Below are positions 1 through 9,942 of a stretch of DNA of 57,581 nt, piece by piece. The stretch comes from Bacteroidia bacterium (GTDB taxonomy: Bacteria; Bacteroidota; Bacteroidia; Bacteroidales; Paludibacteraceae). Numbering within the stretch: the stretch's first letter is position 1; each line of letters starts with the position of its first letter. The stretch covers positions 1 through 57,581 of the forward strand of contig RZYM01000012.1 in the NCBI GenBank assembly GCA_009930305.1. The letters are read 5' to 3'. The position numbers were made by a program, and so were the translations under genes. Under the pieces are notes generated by a model. The model worked only from the letters and a program-made list of their open reading frames with translations. It had not been told where the DNA came from and made no database searches.

Positions 1-1
1 T

Positions 2-1720
2 GAATGGGTAGAATTATATAATCCGAATCCTTGTGCAAGTATTGATATATCAAATTATGTACTAGGTAATTATACAGGAGAGGGGTCTGCTGCGGTTGTT
101 ATTCCGCAAGGGACAATTGTTCCCGCTTTAGGTTTTGCCATAGTACGAGGAAGTAGAGCCGATCCTGTTCCTACTGAAAGACTGGTGGCAAATGGTGGCA
201 ATGTAGTAGAAATAGAATTTAATGGTACTACTGCTACATACTGTATGAGTAGCCCAGATGGAGATGCACGCTTTTGGTTGCCAGATGGAGCTGGATGGTT
301 AGCTATTTATGATAATTCATTGCAACCACAAGACGCAATTGCTTGGGGAGATATGGCAAGCTTGAACTCTGCTTTGTGTAATCCGTTCTCTTCTATGGGT
401 ACAGCCCCATCTAGTTTTAGTGAGATTTCTACTGATCAAAGAGCTCTTATGAGTGTGCCCACAGTAGAAGTAGGAATGAGTTTTAGAAGAATACCTGATG
501 GAGATGCATGGAGAATAAATGAGAGTTCTACACCAACGTATGGCAACTGTAATGGTACTTGTGTTGAGTCACATATCAGTAGCGGACCAACGCTAGGTAG
601 TAGCACCTGTACGGGTACAGCCAAAGTAACTGTTAGTGGTGGAATAGAACCCTATAGCTACCGTTGGGACGACCCATTGGCACAAACCACAGCTACCGCT
701 ACAGGCTTATGTGCTGGAACGTACACTGTAACAGTAACCGATGCTACCAATCAAACCAATACGATTGAGTACACGATAGAAAACTATATCCCTGAGGTAA
801 CTCATCAGCAGATTGATATCTGTTCCACTGATATTCCATTTAATCTGCTCAGTCTCACGGATAAAGCTTTTCCCTTGGGAGGTAATTATGCAGGGAATAA
901 TATTCAAGATAATATACTCACTTCGTTCGATACAAATATTGTAACAGCCACGTATACATATGCTGAAAATGGATGCGAAAATACGACTTCTTTCCCGATT
1001 CATATTATAAACTTAGATGAGATAACAATTACTCCCGATACACACATTTGTCAAGGAGAAAGTGTTTTGTTATCTGTAGATAATTTCCCACCCCAAGCTA
1101 CTATTTTGTGGGAAGGGTATGATATAAGCAACCCAAGCTATGTCAATCAAACTGTTTCGCCAAATAATACAGAAACCTATTCGGTACGTGTCGAACTTGA
1201 TCAATGCTCTACAGTATTAGAAACCATTATTACTATCAATGAGAATCCAATGATTACAGCTTTTGTAGAAGATAGCCAATTGGCAGGAGCAGGCGAGATT
1301 GTTTACACAAACGGAACTCCTCCGTATGAATTTTTCTTACAAGATCAAAATCAATATTCTCCTACAGGTTATTTTGAGGGCATAGGAATTGGTAATCATA
1401 CTATTCAGATAGTAGACGCCAACATGTGTAAGGCTACTTTTAGTTTTTATCTTGATATTCCAATTATCCCAGATTTATTCTTTACTCCCAATGGAGATGG
1501 CGTAAATGATGTGTGGACAATAAAAAATATTAACCTTATATCTCATTCGGTTTACATTTATGACCGTTTTAGTAAATTATTATACACGGCTGAAGATAAT
1601 TTTGATGGATGGGATGGTACGTATCAAGGTAATCCATTACCAAATACGGATTATTGGTTTTTGATTAAAATAAAGCCTATCAATAAACAACTGACAGGTC
1701 ATTTTACATTAAAAAGGTAG
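2..1720 (+). CDS. Secreted lamin-tail-domain protein with type IX secretion (type B) sorting domain, 5' truncated
   Basis: The reading frame is open from base 2, so the gene starts before the window and 572 residues remain. The first residues (EWVELYNP, then IDISNYVLG) are the start of a lamin-tail domain, a beta-sandwich found in secreted and cell-surface proteins. The middle holds a SprB-like repeat (SGGIEPYSYRW ... GTYTVTVTDA). The last 80 or so residues contain FFTPNGDGVNDVW and end in FTLKR, the form of the gliding-motility-associated C-terminal domain that serves as a type B signal for the type IX secretion system. The protein should cross the outer membrane and be attached or released at the surface. 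The ligand is unknown. An internal ATG is not needed, because homology continues upstream of it. Confidence 0.85.
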   Translation, partial: EWVELYNPNPCASIDISNYVLGNYTGEGSAAVVIPQGTIVPALGFAIVRGSRADPVPTERLVANGGNVVEIEFNGTTATYCMSSPDGDARFWLPDGAGWLAIYDNSLQPQDAIAWGDMASLNSALCNPFSSMGTAPSSFSEISTDQRALMSVPTVEVGMSFRRIPDGDAWRINESSTPTYGNCNGTCVESHISSGPTLGSSTCTGTAKVTVSGGIEPYSYRWDDPLAQTTATATGLCAGTYTVTVTDATNQTNTIEYTIENYIPEVTHQQIDICSTDIPFNLLSLTDKAFPLGGNYAGNNIQDNILTSFDTNIVTATYTYAENGCENTTSFPIHIINLDEITITPDTHICQGESVLLSVDNFPPQATILWEGYDISNPSYVNQTVSPNNTETYSVRVELDQCSTVLETIITINENPMITAFVEDSQLAGAGEIVYTNGTPPYEFFLQDQNQYSPTGYFEGIGIGNHTIQIVDANMCKATFSFYLDIPIIPDLFFTPNGDGVNDVWTIKNINLISHSVYIYDRFSKLLYTAEDNFDGWDGTYQGNPLPNTDYWFLIKIKPINKQLTGHFTLKR

Positions 1721-2149
1721 CTAGTTTTGTCCTTCAATATTTTTTTTGCTGTTAAATGGAGGAATATACACCCTATTATGAGCTCTGCAAAATACATCAA
1801 CTTCAAATTATGCATCATCAAGTGCATCACCAGTTAGTACTATTTCTACATATTTTTTACCAAACATACGTACTTGACGCACTTTTTGTTTGGGTGTATG
1901 TGCAGGCATAAAGATAGTTCATTTAATGCGTAATTTGTTACAAGCATATGCCAAGCCTTGATCATGATTCCCGGCACTCGCACATACCACGCCTCTTTCT
2001 AATTTCTCCTGCGATAAGCACGACATTTTATTTAGGCACACAAATTCGGCAGAAAGTGCCTGTTTATCGGCTATGCAGTGATATAGACTCATTTTATTTT
2101 GCAAATCGGTATTTTGTAACGAAATGGTAATATTTAACTTAAAAATCAC
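1721..2149 (-). pseudogene. ilvA: Threonine ammonia-lyase (IlvA) remnant
   Basis: On the minus strand one frame gives segments typical of biosynthetic threonine dehydratase: LQNTDLQ near the start, LSQEKLERGVVCASAGNHDQ (the usual motif has ASAGNHAQG), then [17 protein letters not shown] and [12 protein letters not shown], and finally IPPFNSKKNIEGQ. At least two in-frame stops (codons at 1919-1921 and 1808-1810) break it. The PLP-lysine region near the N terminus is scrambled, and the protein is cut off shortly after the usual PF..P..IEGQGT motif, so the C-terminal half is absent. It is therefore a dead, truncated copy of the first enzyme of isoleucine synthesis. It converges tail to tail on the preceding secreted-protein gene. 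Confidence 0.82.
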
Positions 2150-2262
2150 TAAATAGAAATGTCTTTTTTGCTAAAACAATATGTTGTACAACATAAATAT
2201 AGTAATTTCGTGGCATCAAATTACCAGCATAATTATATATAATATTCTAGATACTTTACACT

Positions 2263-2801
2263 ATGAATTTTAAAAACCGGAAATGGAACAATGCGGTTGA
2301 CGTATATACACCAGAAATATGAAAGTTCCGTTCGTTAGGCGTGCTTACGGGTTTGCCCGACAATTATGCTCGTGGTGGTATAATTGGCAATTATCGTCGC
2401 GTAGCTTTATATGGTGTCAATTTTCTTATCCAACAAAAGAAAAAAGATTTAGAAAGCTTGCTAGGACCTATGAGCGATGAAATAATTCGTTTGCGTGAAG
2501 AGGTTTCTGAACAAATAAAAACATTATATGTCATTATCGAAATGGGTAAATCCTATGGTTTTGATTTGTCTCGTCAGGCACAAAATGCAATAGAAGCTGT
2601 ACAATGGGTATATATGGGTTATTTAGCTGCTGTGAAAGAACAAGATGGTGCTGCCATGTCATTCAGTACGAAAATGATGATTTGATGCAAAGTACACGTT
2701 GCAGTGATGATTATGGTATTGCTTGTTGTGTATCGTACCAAGAAACTGGCAAACAAATTAAATTCTTTGGTGCTAGTACTAATTTAGCAAAAACCTGCTG
2801 A
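2263..2801 (+). pseudogene. pflB: Pyruvate formate-lyase (PflB) remnant
   Basis: An ATG at 2263 opens MNFKNRKWNNAVDV, like the start of formate C-acetyltransferase, and meets an in-frame TGA at 2320-2322. The same frame resumes with [16 protein letters not shown] and YRRVALYGV and continues through [18 protein letters not shown], the PflB N-terminal third. A frame change then follows, and the next frame carries [10 protein letters not shown] and [12 protein letters not shown], a later PflB segment, before a stop. The Cys-Cys pair of PflB falls in that last segment, but the glycyl-radical C terminus is missing. At least two deletions and one frameshift have destroyed the gene. It ends 10 bases before pepT. 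Confidence 0.82.
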
Positions 2802-2811
2802 TACTATAAAT

Positions 2812-3981
2812 ATGGAGACAGATACATTAGAAAGATTTTTACGTTATGTTACGTTCGACACTCAATCGAATGAAGATGCAACAGATACTCCAAGTACCAA
2901 AGGTCAATTTGAATTAGCACGCCTATTGGAGCAAGAATTGCTCAAACTAGGCGTTTCTAAAATCACATTAGATAAACATTGCTATTTATACGGATTACTG
3001 CCTGCGAATACTGACAAAACAGATATCAGTATAGGATTCATCGCACACTTGGACACGAGTCCTGCCGTTTCGGGCAAAGATGTTAAGGCAAGCATTATAA
3101 CTACTCCTGATGGAGAGCAAAGAATTGTTTCAGATGGAACAACTCTACTAGGTGCTGACGATAAAGCAGGCATTGCAGCTATTGTATCGGCAATTGCATA
3201 CCTACAAGCACACCCCGAAATATTACATGGTAATATATATGTAGCTTTTACTCCTGATGAAGAGATTGGAAGAGGCGCAGACTTCTTTAATACTAAGATA
3301 TTTAAAGCAGATTGGGCTTACACGGTAGATGGAGGTGAACTAGGCGAACTTGAATTCGAGAATTTTAATGCCGCAAAAGCTGTCTTAACCATCAACGGAA
3401 AGAATGTGCATCCCGGATATGCAAAAGGAATTATGAAAAACTCAATGCTTATAGCAGGTAAAATCATCGAAGTATTGAGTAACGAAGATATTCCTGAAAA
3501 TACCGAAGGGCGTAAAGGATTTTATCATCTTGATTCTATTAATGGTAGCGTAGAACAAACCATACTACATTATATAATACGAGACTTTGATATTGAAGAA
3601 TTTGACAGAAAAAAGAATTTCCTGCAATATCTTGAACATAGCATCAACGAGCAGTTTGGCGAAGGAAGCGCATCTTTAGTCATAACTGATAAGTACGCAA
3701 ATATGGGAGAAATAATCAAGCAACACCCACATATTATTCAGATTGCACAAAAAGCAATGGAAGAAATCGGTGTTACACCTAAAATCACAGCTATTCGCGG
3801 AGGAACTGACGGTGCTAGATTGTCTTTTATGGGACTTCCCTGCCCTAATTTATTTGCAGGAGGTATGCTTTTCCATAGTAAAGATGAATATTTACCTGTA
3901 AAATCCTTACAAAAAGCATGCGAAACGATAATTGCTATTATCAAAAACACAGCTGAATACAATAAAAAAGGTATCAGTTAG
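2812..3981 (+). CDS. pepT: Peptidase T (tripeptide aminopeptidase)
   Basis: This 389-residue cytoplasmic M20-family metallopeptidase removes the N-terminal residue from tripeptides. The dinuclear zinc site is visible: HLD at 79-81, GADDKAG around 114-120 with the bridging Asp, and TPDEE at 147-151 with the catalytic Glu. TVDGGELGELEFENFNAA follows, typical of PepT rather than of other M20 enzymes. The dimerisation domain sits between, and the C-terminal His is in GMLFHSKDEY. Length is normal for the family (about 400). The ATG at 2812 follows directly on the decayed pflB, so its present promoter may lie in that remnant. Confidence 0.93.
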   Translation: METDTLERFLRYVTFDTQSNEDATDTPSTKGQFELARLLEQELLKLGVSKITLDKHCYLYGLLPANTDKTDISIGFIAHLDTSPAVSGKDVKASIITTPDGEQRIVSDGTTLLGADDKAGIAAIVSAIAYLQAHPEILHGNIYVAFTPDEEIGRGADFFNTKIFKADWAYTVDGGELGELEFENFNAAKAVLTINGKNVHPGYAKGIMKNSMLIAGKIIEVLSNEDIPENTEGRKGFYHLDSINGSVEQTILHYIIRDFDIEEFDRKKNFLQYLEHSINEQFGEGSASLVITDKYANMGEIIKQHPHIIQIAQKAMEEIGVTPKITAIRGGTDGARLSFMGLPCPNLFAGGMLFHSKDEYLPVKSLQKACETIIAIIKNTAEYNKKGIS

Positions 3982-4043
3982 AAACAAAACATACGTGTTG
4001 ATAAATATTCGTTTATATATTTTAAATACCAAGGAAAATATAG

Positions 4044-4051
4044 TACTTTTG
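4044..4051 (+). promoter_or_regulatory. Bacteroidetes -7 promoter element upstream of serC
   Basis: TACTTTTG matches the TAnnTTTG consensus and lies 66 bases before the serC start. The -33 region is only T-rich, without a clear TTTG. Confidence 0.5.
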
Positions 4052-4117
4052 TGGGTCATTTTCGTAATTTTTATAGAAAACAACATTATTAAAATTTTAC
4101 ACCAATAATATAATTGT

Positions 4118-5191
4118 ATGAAGAAACACAATTTTAATGCAGGACCTTCTGTTTTACCTAGAGAGGTCATTGAAAAAACAGCCCAAGCAGTTTTGGATTT
4201 TCAGGGTGAAGGTTTATCAATTTTGGAAATCAGCCATCGCGCAAAATATTTTCAACCTGTTGTTGATGAAGCGATAGCATTGTTCAAAGAATTATTAAAC
4301 ATACCGGAAGGTTATTCCGTTATTTTCTTAGGTGGTGGTGCCAGCTTGCAATTCTGCATGGTTCCATTTAATTTGTTAGAGAAAAAAGCTGCATATCTAA
4401 ATACAGGAGTATGGGCAAAAAAAGCTTTGAAAGAAGCTAAAGGATTTGGAGAAGTGGTAGAAGTTGCCTCTTCAGCAGATGCTAATTACACATTTATTCC
4501 TAAAAATTTCACTATTCCTGCTGATGCAGATTACTTCCACATCACAACTAATAATACAATTTATGGTACCGAAATCTTAAAAGATTTAGATTCTCCTGTA
4601 CCTTTAGTAGCTGATATGTCTTCTGATATATTCTCAAGACCTGTTGACGTTAGCAAATATGGTATGATTTATGGTGGTGCACAAAAGAATCTTGCTCCTG
4701 CAGGTGTTACTTTTGTTATCATTAAAAATGATTTGTTAGGCAAAGTTAGCCGTTATATCCCTACCATGCTTAACTATCAAACACATATCAATGATAGTTC
4801 TATGTTTAATACTCCTCCTGTATTACCTATCTACGCCGCTTTACAAACATTAAAATGGTTGAAAGAAAATGGTGGATTGAAAGAAATGGAGAAGAAAAAT
4901 ATTGCAAAAGCTAACTTATTATATAATGCTATTGATAATAGCAAGATGTTTGTTGGTACTGCAAATAAAGAAGATCGTTCTCGTATGAACATCTGCTTCG
5001 TTATGAAAGAAGAATACAAAGCTCTTGAAGATGATTTCTTGAAATTTGCTGTTTCAAAAGGAATGGTTGGAATTAAAGGACATCGTTCTGTTGGTGGATT
5101 TAGAGCATCATGCTACAATGCACTTCCTATTGAAAGTGTGCAAGCTTTAGTTGATTGTATGGCTGAATTTGAAAAACAAAATGCTAAATAA
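4118..5191 (+). CDS. serC: Phosphoserine aminotransferase
   Basis: The 357-residue product is a class V PLP-dependent aminotransferase. It converts 3-phosphohydroxypyruvate and glutamate to O-phosphoserine, the second step of serine synthesis. The N terminus [11 protein letters not shown] is the family signature. LGGGASLQF (71-79) binds cofactor phosphate, and [11 protein letters not shown] carries the Schiff-base lysine at 190. [12 protein letters not shown] and [12 protein letters not shown] form the substrate-binding end. Its stop is one base from the start of serA, so the two genes are co-transcribed and supply consecutive steps of the pathway. Confidence 0.95.
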   Translation: MKKHNFNAGPSVLPREVIEKTAQAVLDFQGEGLSILEISHRAKYFQPVVDEAIALFKELLNIPEGYSVIFLGGGASLQFCMVPFNLLEKKAAYLNTGVWAKKALKEAKGFGEVVEVASSADANYTFIPKNFTIPADADYFHITTNNTIYGTEILKDLDSPVPLVADMSSDIFSRPVDVSKYGMIYGGAQKNLAPAGVTFVIIKNDLLGKVSRYIPTMLNYQTHINDSSMFNTPPVLPIYAALQTLKWLKENGGLKEMEKKNIAKANLLYNAIDNSKMFVGTANKEDRSRMNICFVMKEEYKALEDDFLKFAVSKGMVGIKGHRSVGGFRASCYNALPIESVQALVDCMAEFEKQNAK

Positions 5192-5192
5192 A

Positions 5193-6113
5193 ATGAAAGT
5201 ACTTGTTGCAACAGAAAAGCCGTTTGCCAAAGTGGCTATTGACGGTATTAAAGCGGTTCTTGACGAAACAGGATATGAAATGGTTTTGTTAGAAAGATAT
5301 ACTGATAAAAAGCAATTACTTGATGCAGTTGCTGATGCAAATGCCATCATCATACGTAGCGATATTATTGATGAAGAAGTTATTTCAGCTGCTAAAAATC
5401 TTAAGATTGTTGTACGTGCAGGTGCAGGATTCGACAATGTTGATTTGGAAGCTGCAACAAAAGCAGGTGTATGTGTAATGAACACACCTGGACAAAACGC
5501 TAACGCAGTAGCTGAATTAGCTTTAGGATTAATGGTATATGGTATACGCAATTTTTACAATGGTACATCAGGTACAGAATTAATGGGAAAGAAATTAGGT
5601 ATTCATGCTTATGGTAACGTCGGTCGCAACGTAGCACGTGTTGCCAAAGGTTTTGGAATGGATATCTACGCATTTGATGCCTACTGCCCGGCTGAAGTTA
5701 TTGAGAAAGATGGTGTAAAAGCACTTAAATCGGCAGAAGAATTGTATTCAACCTGCCAATTTATTTCTTTACACATTCCTGCAACTGCAGAAACTAAAAA
5801 CTCAATCAATAACTCATTATTATCTCGTATGCCTAAGGGAGCATTGTTATTGAATACTGCTCGTAAAGAGGTTATTAATGAAGCTGAGTTAATCAAAACT
5901 ATGGAAGAACGTCCTGATTTTCGTTATATTACAGATATCATTCCTGCTGCTAATGAAGAATTTGCTGCAAAATTCCCTGGACGTTATTTCTGTACACCTA
6001 AAAAGATGGGAGCCCAAACAGCAGAAGCAAATATCAATGCTGGTATTGCTGCCGCTAACCAAATTGTTGGATTCTTGAAAGATGGTAACGAGAAATTCCG
6101 CGTAAACAAATAA
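5193..6113 (+). CDS. serA: D-3-phosphoglycerate dehydrogenase, short Lys-type
   Basis: The product is 306 residues, a D-2-hydroxyacid dehydrogenase catalysing the first step of serine synthesis, oxidation of 3-phosphoglycerate with NAD. The Rossmann motif is HAYGNVGRNV (138-147), SLHIPATAET is the conserved HxPxT segment, and NTAR with Arg224 is the substrate arginine. The regulatory ACT domain of long SerA proteins is absent. The usual catalytic His in TPHIGGST is replaced: the sequence reads TPKKMGAQTAEA with Lys270. This form is known in Bacteroides and in Entamoeba PGDH. I chose the ATG at 5193 because it follows serC by one base and begins the conserved MKVLVATEKPF; longer frames would overlap serC. 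Confidence 0.93.
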   Translation: MKVLVATEKPFAKVAIDGIKAVLDETGYEMVLLERYTDKKQLLDAVADANAIIIRSDIIDEEVISAAKNLKIVVRAGAGFDNVDLEAATKAGVCVMNTPGQNANAVAELALGLMVYGIRNFYNGTSGTELMGKKLGIHAYGNVGRNVARVAKGFGMDIYAFDAYCPAEVIEKDGVKALKSAEELYSTCQFISLHIPATAETKNSINNSLLSRMPKGALLLNTARKEVINEAELIKTMEERPDFRYITDIIPAANEEFAAKFPGRYFCTPKKMGAQTAEANINAGIAAANQIVGFLKDGNEKFRVNK

Positions 6114-6133
6114 TTTATATATTATTCTGCATA

Positions 6134-6166
6134 AAAGCCGAAGCGATATCACTTCGGCTTTTTTTG
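6134..6166 (+). terminator. Intrinsic terminator after serC-serA
   Basis: A 10-bp perfect stem (6134-6143 with 6152-6161, AAAGCCGAAG/CTTCGGCTTT) and an 8-base loop are followed by a run of T. Confidence 0.9.
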
Positions 6167-6183
6167 CCCTAATATTCACTGCA

Positions 6184-7512
6184 ATGAAACTTATTATTTT
6201 ATACATCAATCTAATCATAGTAACTATCATTGGATTTAGCTCTTGCTCTAAACAACAAGTAGCAGAAGATCGCACTGCTGCCGAAATAATAAACAATCCG
6301 AATTATCCTGCTATGTCGTTTGGAGGATATAGAAAATTGTCTAGAGATACAGTGCCTTCTGTTAGTGATTTAAAAGAAGATGTGCGCATTCTATCTGCTA
6401 TGGGTATAAAATTAATACGCTTATATGATACACAATTAGGACAAACGCCTAATTTATTACAAGCTATAAGTGAATTAAAAAAAGAAGACAAAAGTTTAGA
6501 ACTCTATGTTATGTTAGGTGCTTGGATTGAAGCTGAAAATTCTAGGACTGATTCGGTACACCATGACAAAGAGAATGTTGTGGGTAATACTGCCGAAATA
6601 GAAAAAGCTGTTGAATACACTAACAAATATCCTGATATTGTTAAATGTATTGCTGTTGGGAATGAAGCTATGGTTCATTGGGCTGCAAGTTATAATGTTA
6701 CACAAGACATTATTTTAAAATGGGTTAAATATCTGCAAGCACTAAAACAAGAAAACAAATTACCAAAAGATGTATGGATTACATGTTCAGACAATTTTGC
6801 ATCATGGGGAGGTGGCGATAGTAGTTATCACACAGATTTGCTTAAGGAATTATATCAATCGGTCGATTTTATTTCTGTACATACCTACCCTTTTCATGAT
6901 ACATTTTATAATCCATCATATTGGCACATCCCTTTAGAGGAAGCCAATTTAGATTCTATTGTACAAATTGATAGAGCAATGGAACGTGCTGTTGCATATA
7001 CTAAAACACAATATTTGTCGGTTGTTAATTATATGCGCTCAATTGGTTTTAATAAACCTGTAATTATTGGAGAAACCGGTTGGGCAACCTTAGATGGAGC
7101 ATATAGTGCTAGTGCCAATGCATCAGTAGATATTAATTTAAACATTCAAAAAGTCATTAACCAAGAGCAAACAATGTATGGACTAAATGGTTCGAAAGCT
7201 GCTGACGAATATAAAGAGAAATTATACTATGACAGATTACGTGAATGGACGTCTCAAGATAGTATCACTTGTTTCTATTTTGAGATATTTGACGAACCTT
7301 GGAAAGATTATAAACATCCTAACGGTACAGAAAACCACTTCGGATTAATTGACATTGACGGACATGCAAAATATGCCTTATGGAATCTTGTTGATGATGG
7401 CACATTTAACGGACTAACGCGTAATGGGAAAGCTATTACCAAATCTTTTAATGGCAATAGAGAATTACTAATGAAAGGCGTTTTACCTCCCCCTATTAGT
7501 ACAAATAAATAG
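6184..7512 (+). CDS. Lipoprotein glycoside hydrolase family 17-like (beta-1,3-glucanase type)
   Basis: The 442-residue product starts with a lipoprotein signal: a hydrophobic stretch and the lipobox FSSC with the modified Cys at 21. It should therefore be anchored at a membrane surface. The rest is a TIM-barrel hydrolase. AVGNEAMVHW supplies the probable acid/base Glu161 and VIIGETGWAT the nucleophile Glu297, the arrangement of GH17 laminarinases and beta-1,3-glucosidases. SVHTYPF and YFEIFDEPWK also fit this clan. Near the C terminus FGLIDIDGHAKYAL resembles bacterial GH17 proteins. The substrate (laminarin, callose or another beta-glucan) cannot be settled here. It has its own short leader after the serA terminator and stands alone. 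Confidence 0.8.
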   Translation: MKLIILYINLIIVTIIGFSSCSKQQVAEDRTAAEIINNPNYPAMSFGGYRKLSRDTVPSVSDLKEDVRILSAMGIKLIRLYDTQLGQTPNLLQAISELKKEDKSLELYVMLGAWIEAENSRTDSVHHDKENVVGNTAEIEKAVEYTNKYPDIVKCIAVGNEAMVHWAASYNVTQDIILKWVKYLQALKQENKLPKDVWITCSDNFASWGGGDSSYHTDLLKELYQSVDFISVHTYPFHDTFYNPSYWHIPLEEANLDSIVQIDRAMERAVAYTKTQYLSVVNYMRSIGFNKPVIIGETGWATLDGAYSASANASVDINLNIQKVINQEQTMYGLNGSKAADEYKEKLYYDRLREWTSQDSITCFYFEIFDEPWKDYKHPNGTENHFGLIDIDGHAKYALWNLVDDGTFNGLTRNGKAITKSFNGNRELLMKGVLPPPISTNK

Positions 7513-7528
7513 TAAATATATAAAAGTT

Positions 7529-7560
7529 AAAAGAGAGATATAAAGCTCTCTTTTGTTTTT
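7529..7560. terminator. Bidirectional terminator between convergent genes
   Basis: AAAAGAGAG (7529-7537) pairs with CTCTCTTTT (7546-7554). T-rich sequence follows on both strands, serving the GH17 gene on plus and the patatin gene on minus. Confidence 0.7.
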
Positions 7561-9787
7561 AGAACATAAACCCAATATGAAGATATACTCCAAACTTAGA
7601 TCTGTTAGTATATCCCATTGACAGAGTTAAGGGGCCTACCAAACTATCGTACGAATATCTTAAGGCTCCACCATATATCAATTCTCTGTGCATTGAAAAG
7701 ACATGATCATCTGTCATTGCAAAGTTTCCGGTAAGCGTTATATAGTGCTTTTTTAATATGCATCCTCTAAAACCTAAACCGGTAGCAATAAGAGAATTTT
7801 CAAATGTTTCTAAATGTGACAATGATTCGAATGGCAATTGTTGCGAATAGTATCGTTTAGCAGTATATCCACCCATCATATTTGAAATGTGGAATGGAAC
7901 TGCACGTCCATCTGTAAAGAAAATAAATCGCCCATATACTGATGGTATTATTGCAAAATAGCTGTTACACGGAAATACAGATTGCCAATATGCCATAACT
8001 GACAAAAATGGACTACCACTGGAATATGAATACGTATTATCTGTATGTAATTTAGCGGTAAAATCTAATTCGGTTCCATATTTAGGAAAATACTTGCGAT
8101 CAAATGTATCATAATTAAATTCAACAAAATAATCAAACATTAAACCGTCTTCGATCAAATCTAAACGTTCTGATCCGTCTGTATATAGTGTATCAGTATA
8201 ATCATAATATTCGACATTTACACCTGCACTCATTCTAAAGTCGTGATCGGAAAATGATTGATCTGAAAAATAGAAAGATCCTGATGGTTTTACGTATGTC
8301 AGATTACAAGCTCTTTTCCCGTATTCGTATATATTTATTCCATTATAATCAACTCCGAGCTCAAAATTTAATGTTCCGTATGGATAAGGTGTAAAAAAGT
8401 ATTCACCTTTTGCATTTATACGTCTGCCTAAACGTGCAGTTAACGAAAATAATGAAGGTGTAGGTGTATTAACTCCAAAAGTTGCATTTGTTATGATTGA
8501 CGCTATTTCTTCTGTGTCAACATTCATACCTAAATTTAAGCTATAATCATAACGCTCTTGCATGATGAATGTTAGTACATAACCATCAAGCGTATCGCGT
8601 AATGAAGGTTCTATATCTGCTTTAGTATGGCTATCATGCAAGGTTTTAATTGCCTCGGTTAAATCTTCTCTTTTATATACATTAAAGGGTTTAATCTTAC
8701 AATTATTTTTTAACCACCTTGTTTCACGACTATTAAATCCTTCAAATCTTACTTTATAAATTAATATAGAATCCTGATTCTGACTGTATGAATAACTTGG
8801 TTTTGTAGTAACTGTAGTTGTATCACCTAAACCCAATTTTTCTTTCACACTCAACAATTGTGGCATATATGAACATGCTGTTTCGTGGCCTATACGTATA
8901 ATCGAATCGGTTGCAGCATTTGTAAAGCTTCCTACAGAATATCCACTTAAATCAACCGGTATATACAAATCAGAACGTTTAACATTGCGAAAATATTTTT
9001 CCTGACCATTTTGCATCACTAGTTGAAATAGTAATGATGTCGCCATTTCTAAATCCTTAGCAGTATGCTTGGTTCTAACATCAACATCAACCCCTATTAT
9101 TATATCAGCTCCCATAGCTTCAGCAACGTCAACAGGATAATTATTTCTGACGCCACCATCTACCAATATACTTCCATACCAATCAATAGGAGTAAATATT
9201 GTCGGTATTGCCATACTTGCTCGTATAGCTTGGTGTAAAACGCCATTATGGAAGACGTGCTCGGTTCCGGATACGGCATCTACTGCAACACATGCAAATG
9301 GTATTGGAAATGTATTAAAGTCGCACGAATCTGCATACTCTGTTGTTAATGTAGAAAATAATGCTTCCAGGTTATTCCCTCGTACAACACCTTTTAAGTT
9401 CTGCTTGAATTCTTTCTTCCTAAAAGGTATTGACAATATATAGGTATCAACCTGAGCCTTACGCGATAATGACATACTTATTCTCTTATCTTTATCAGAA
9501 AATAAATACATCCAATCCTGATGCTGAACAATAGAATCTAACTGATCGGCTGTATATCCAATAGCATACAAACCACCAATAATTGATCCCATACTTGTTC
9601 CTACTATATAATCAATGGGTATACCGGCTTCTTCAATTGCTTTTAAGGCACCAACATGGGCAAATCCTTTTGCTCCTCCTCCACTAAGAACGACTCCAAC
9701 TTTTTGACGAGCGTATAAATTAGCTGATAAAAACAAGAATATAAAGACTGTAAATATGTATTTAAAGATGCTATTGTTTCTAGTCAT
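7559..9787 (-). CDS. Patatin-like phospholipase with POTRA and outer-membrane barrel
   Basis: This 742-residue protein has an N-terminal signal peptide (about residues 9-26) and a patatin domain. SGGGAKGFAHVGAL forms the oxyanion hole, GTSMG holds the nucleophile Ser65 and VDGGVRNNYPV the catalytic Asp210. A POTRA-like segment follows around 340-410. The rest is rich in alternating beta-strands ending in YLHIGFMF, an outer-membrane-type final strand with terminal Phe. This architecture matches the PlpD/type Vd class, in which a lipase is carried on a BamA-like barrel. In Bacteroidetes the fused protein is common and usually unstudied. It should hydrolyse phospholipid or lysophospholipid at the cell surface or in the periplasm. 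It is transcribed away from the tRNA as a single gene. Confidence 0.88.
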   Translation of the reverse strand: MTRNNSIFKYIFTVFIFLFLSANLYARQKVGVVLSGGGAKGFAHVGALKAIEEAGIPIDYIVGTSMGSIIGGLYAIGYTADQLDSIVQHQDWMYLFSDKDKRISMSLSRKAQVDTYILSIPFRKKEFKQNLKGVVRGNNLEALFSTLTTEYADSCDFNTFPIPFACVAVDAVSGTEHVFHNGVLHQAIRASMAIPTIFTPIDWYGSILVDGGVRNNYPVDVAEAMGADIIIGVDVDVRTKHTAKDLEMATSLLFQLVMQNGQEKYFRNVKRSDLYIPVDLSGYSVGSFTNAATDSIIRIGHETACSYMPQLLSVKEKLGLGDTTTVTTKPSYSYSQNQDSILIYKVRFEGFNSRETRWLKNNCKIKPFNVYKREDLTEAIKTLHDSHTKADIEPSLRDTLDGYVLTFIMQERYDYSLNLGMNVDTEEIASIITNATFGVNTPTPSLFSLTARLGRRINAKGEYFFTPYPYGTLNFELGVDYNGINIYEYGKRACNLTYVKPSGSFYFSDQSFSDHDFRMSAGVNVEYYDYTDTLYTDGSERLDLIEDGLMFDYFVEFNYDTFDRKYFPKYGTELDFTAKLHTDNTYSYSSGSPFLSVMAYWQSVFPCNSYFAIIPSVYGRFIFFTDGRAVPFHISNMMGGYTAKRYYSQQLPFESLSHLETFENSLIATGLGFRGCILKKHYITLTGNFAMTDDHVFSMHRELIYGGALRYSYDSLVGPLTLSMGYTNRSKFGVYLHIGFMF

Positions 9788-9897
9788 AACGAATTAGTAG
9801 TTTAAAATATATTTCGATTTGCAAAAATATAAATAATAATTTTATAATTACTTAATAAAAATGATAAAAAACAAGCCGAACAATATTTTAAATCAAC

Positions 9898-9930
9898 TTT
9901 ATGAACTTAAACAAAAATCAATTATCTTTG
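9898..9930 (+). promoter_or_regulatory. Promoter of tRNA-Ser
   Basis: TTTA (9898-9901), 21 bases, then TATCTTTG (9923-9930) match the Bacteroidetes -33/-7 consensus. The tRNA begins 13 bases further on. Confidence 0.75.
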
Positions 9931-9942
9931 TATCGCTTTTAA

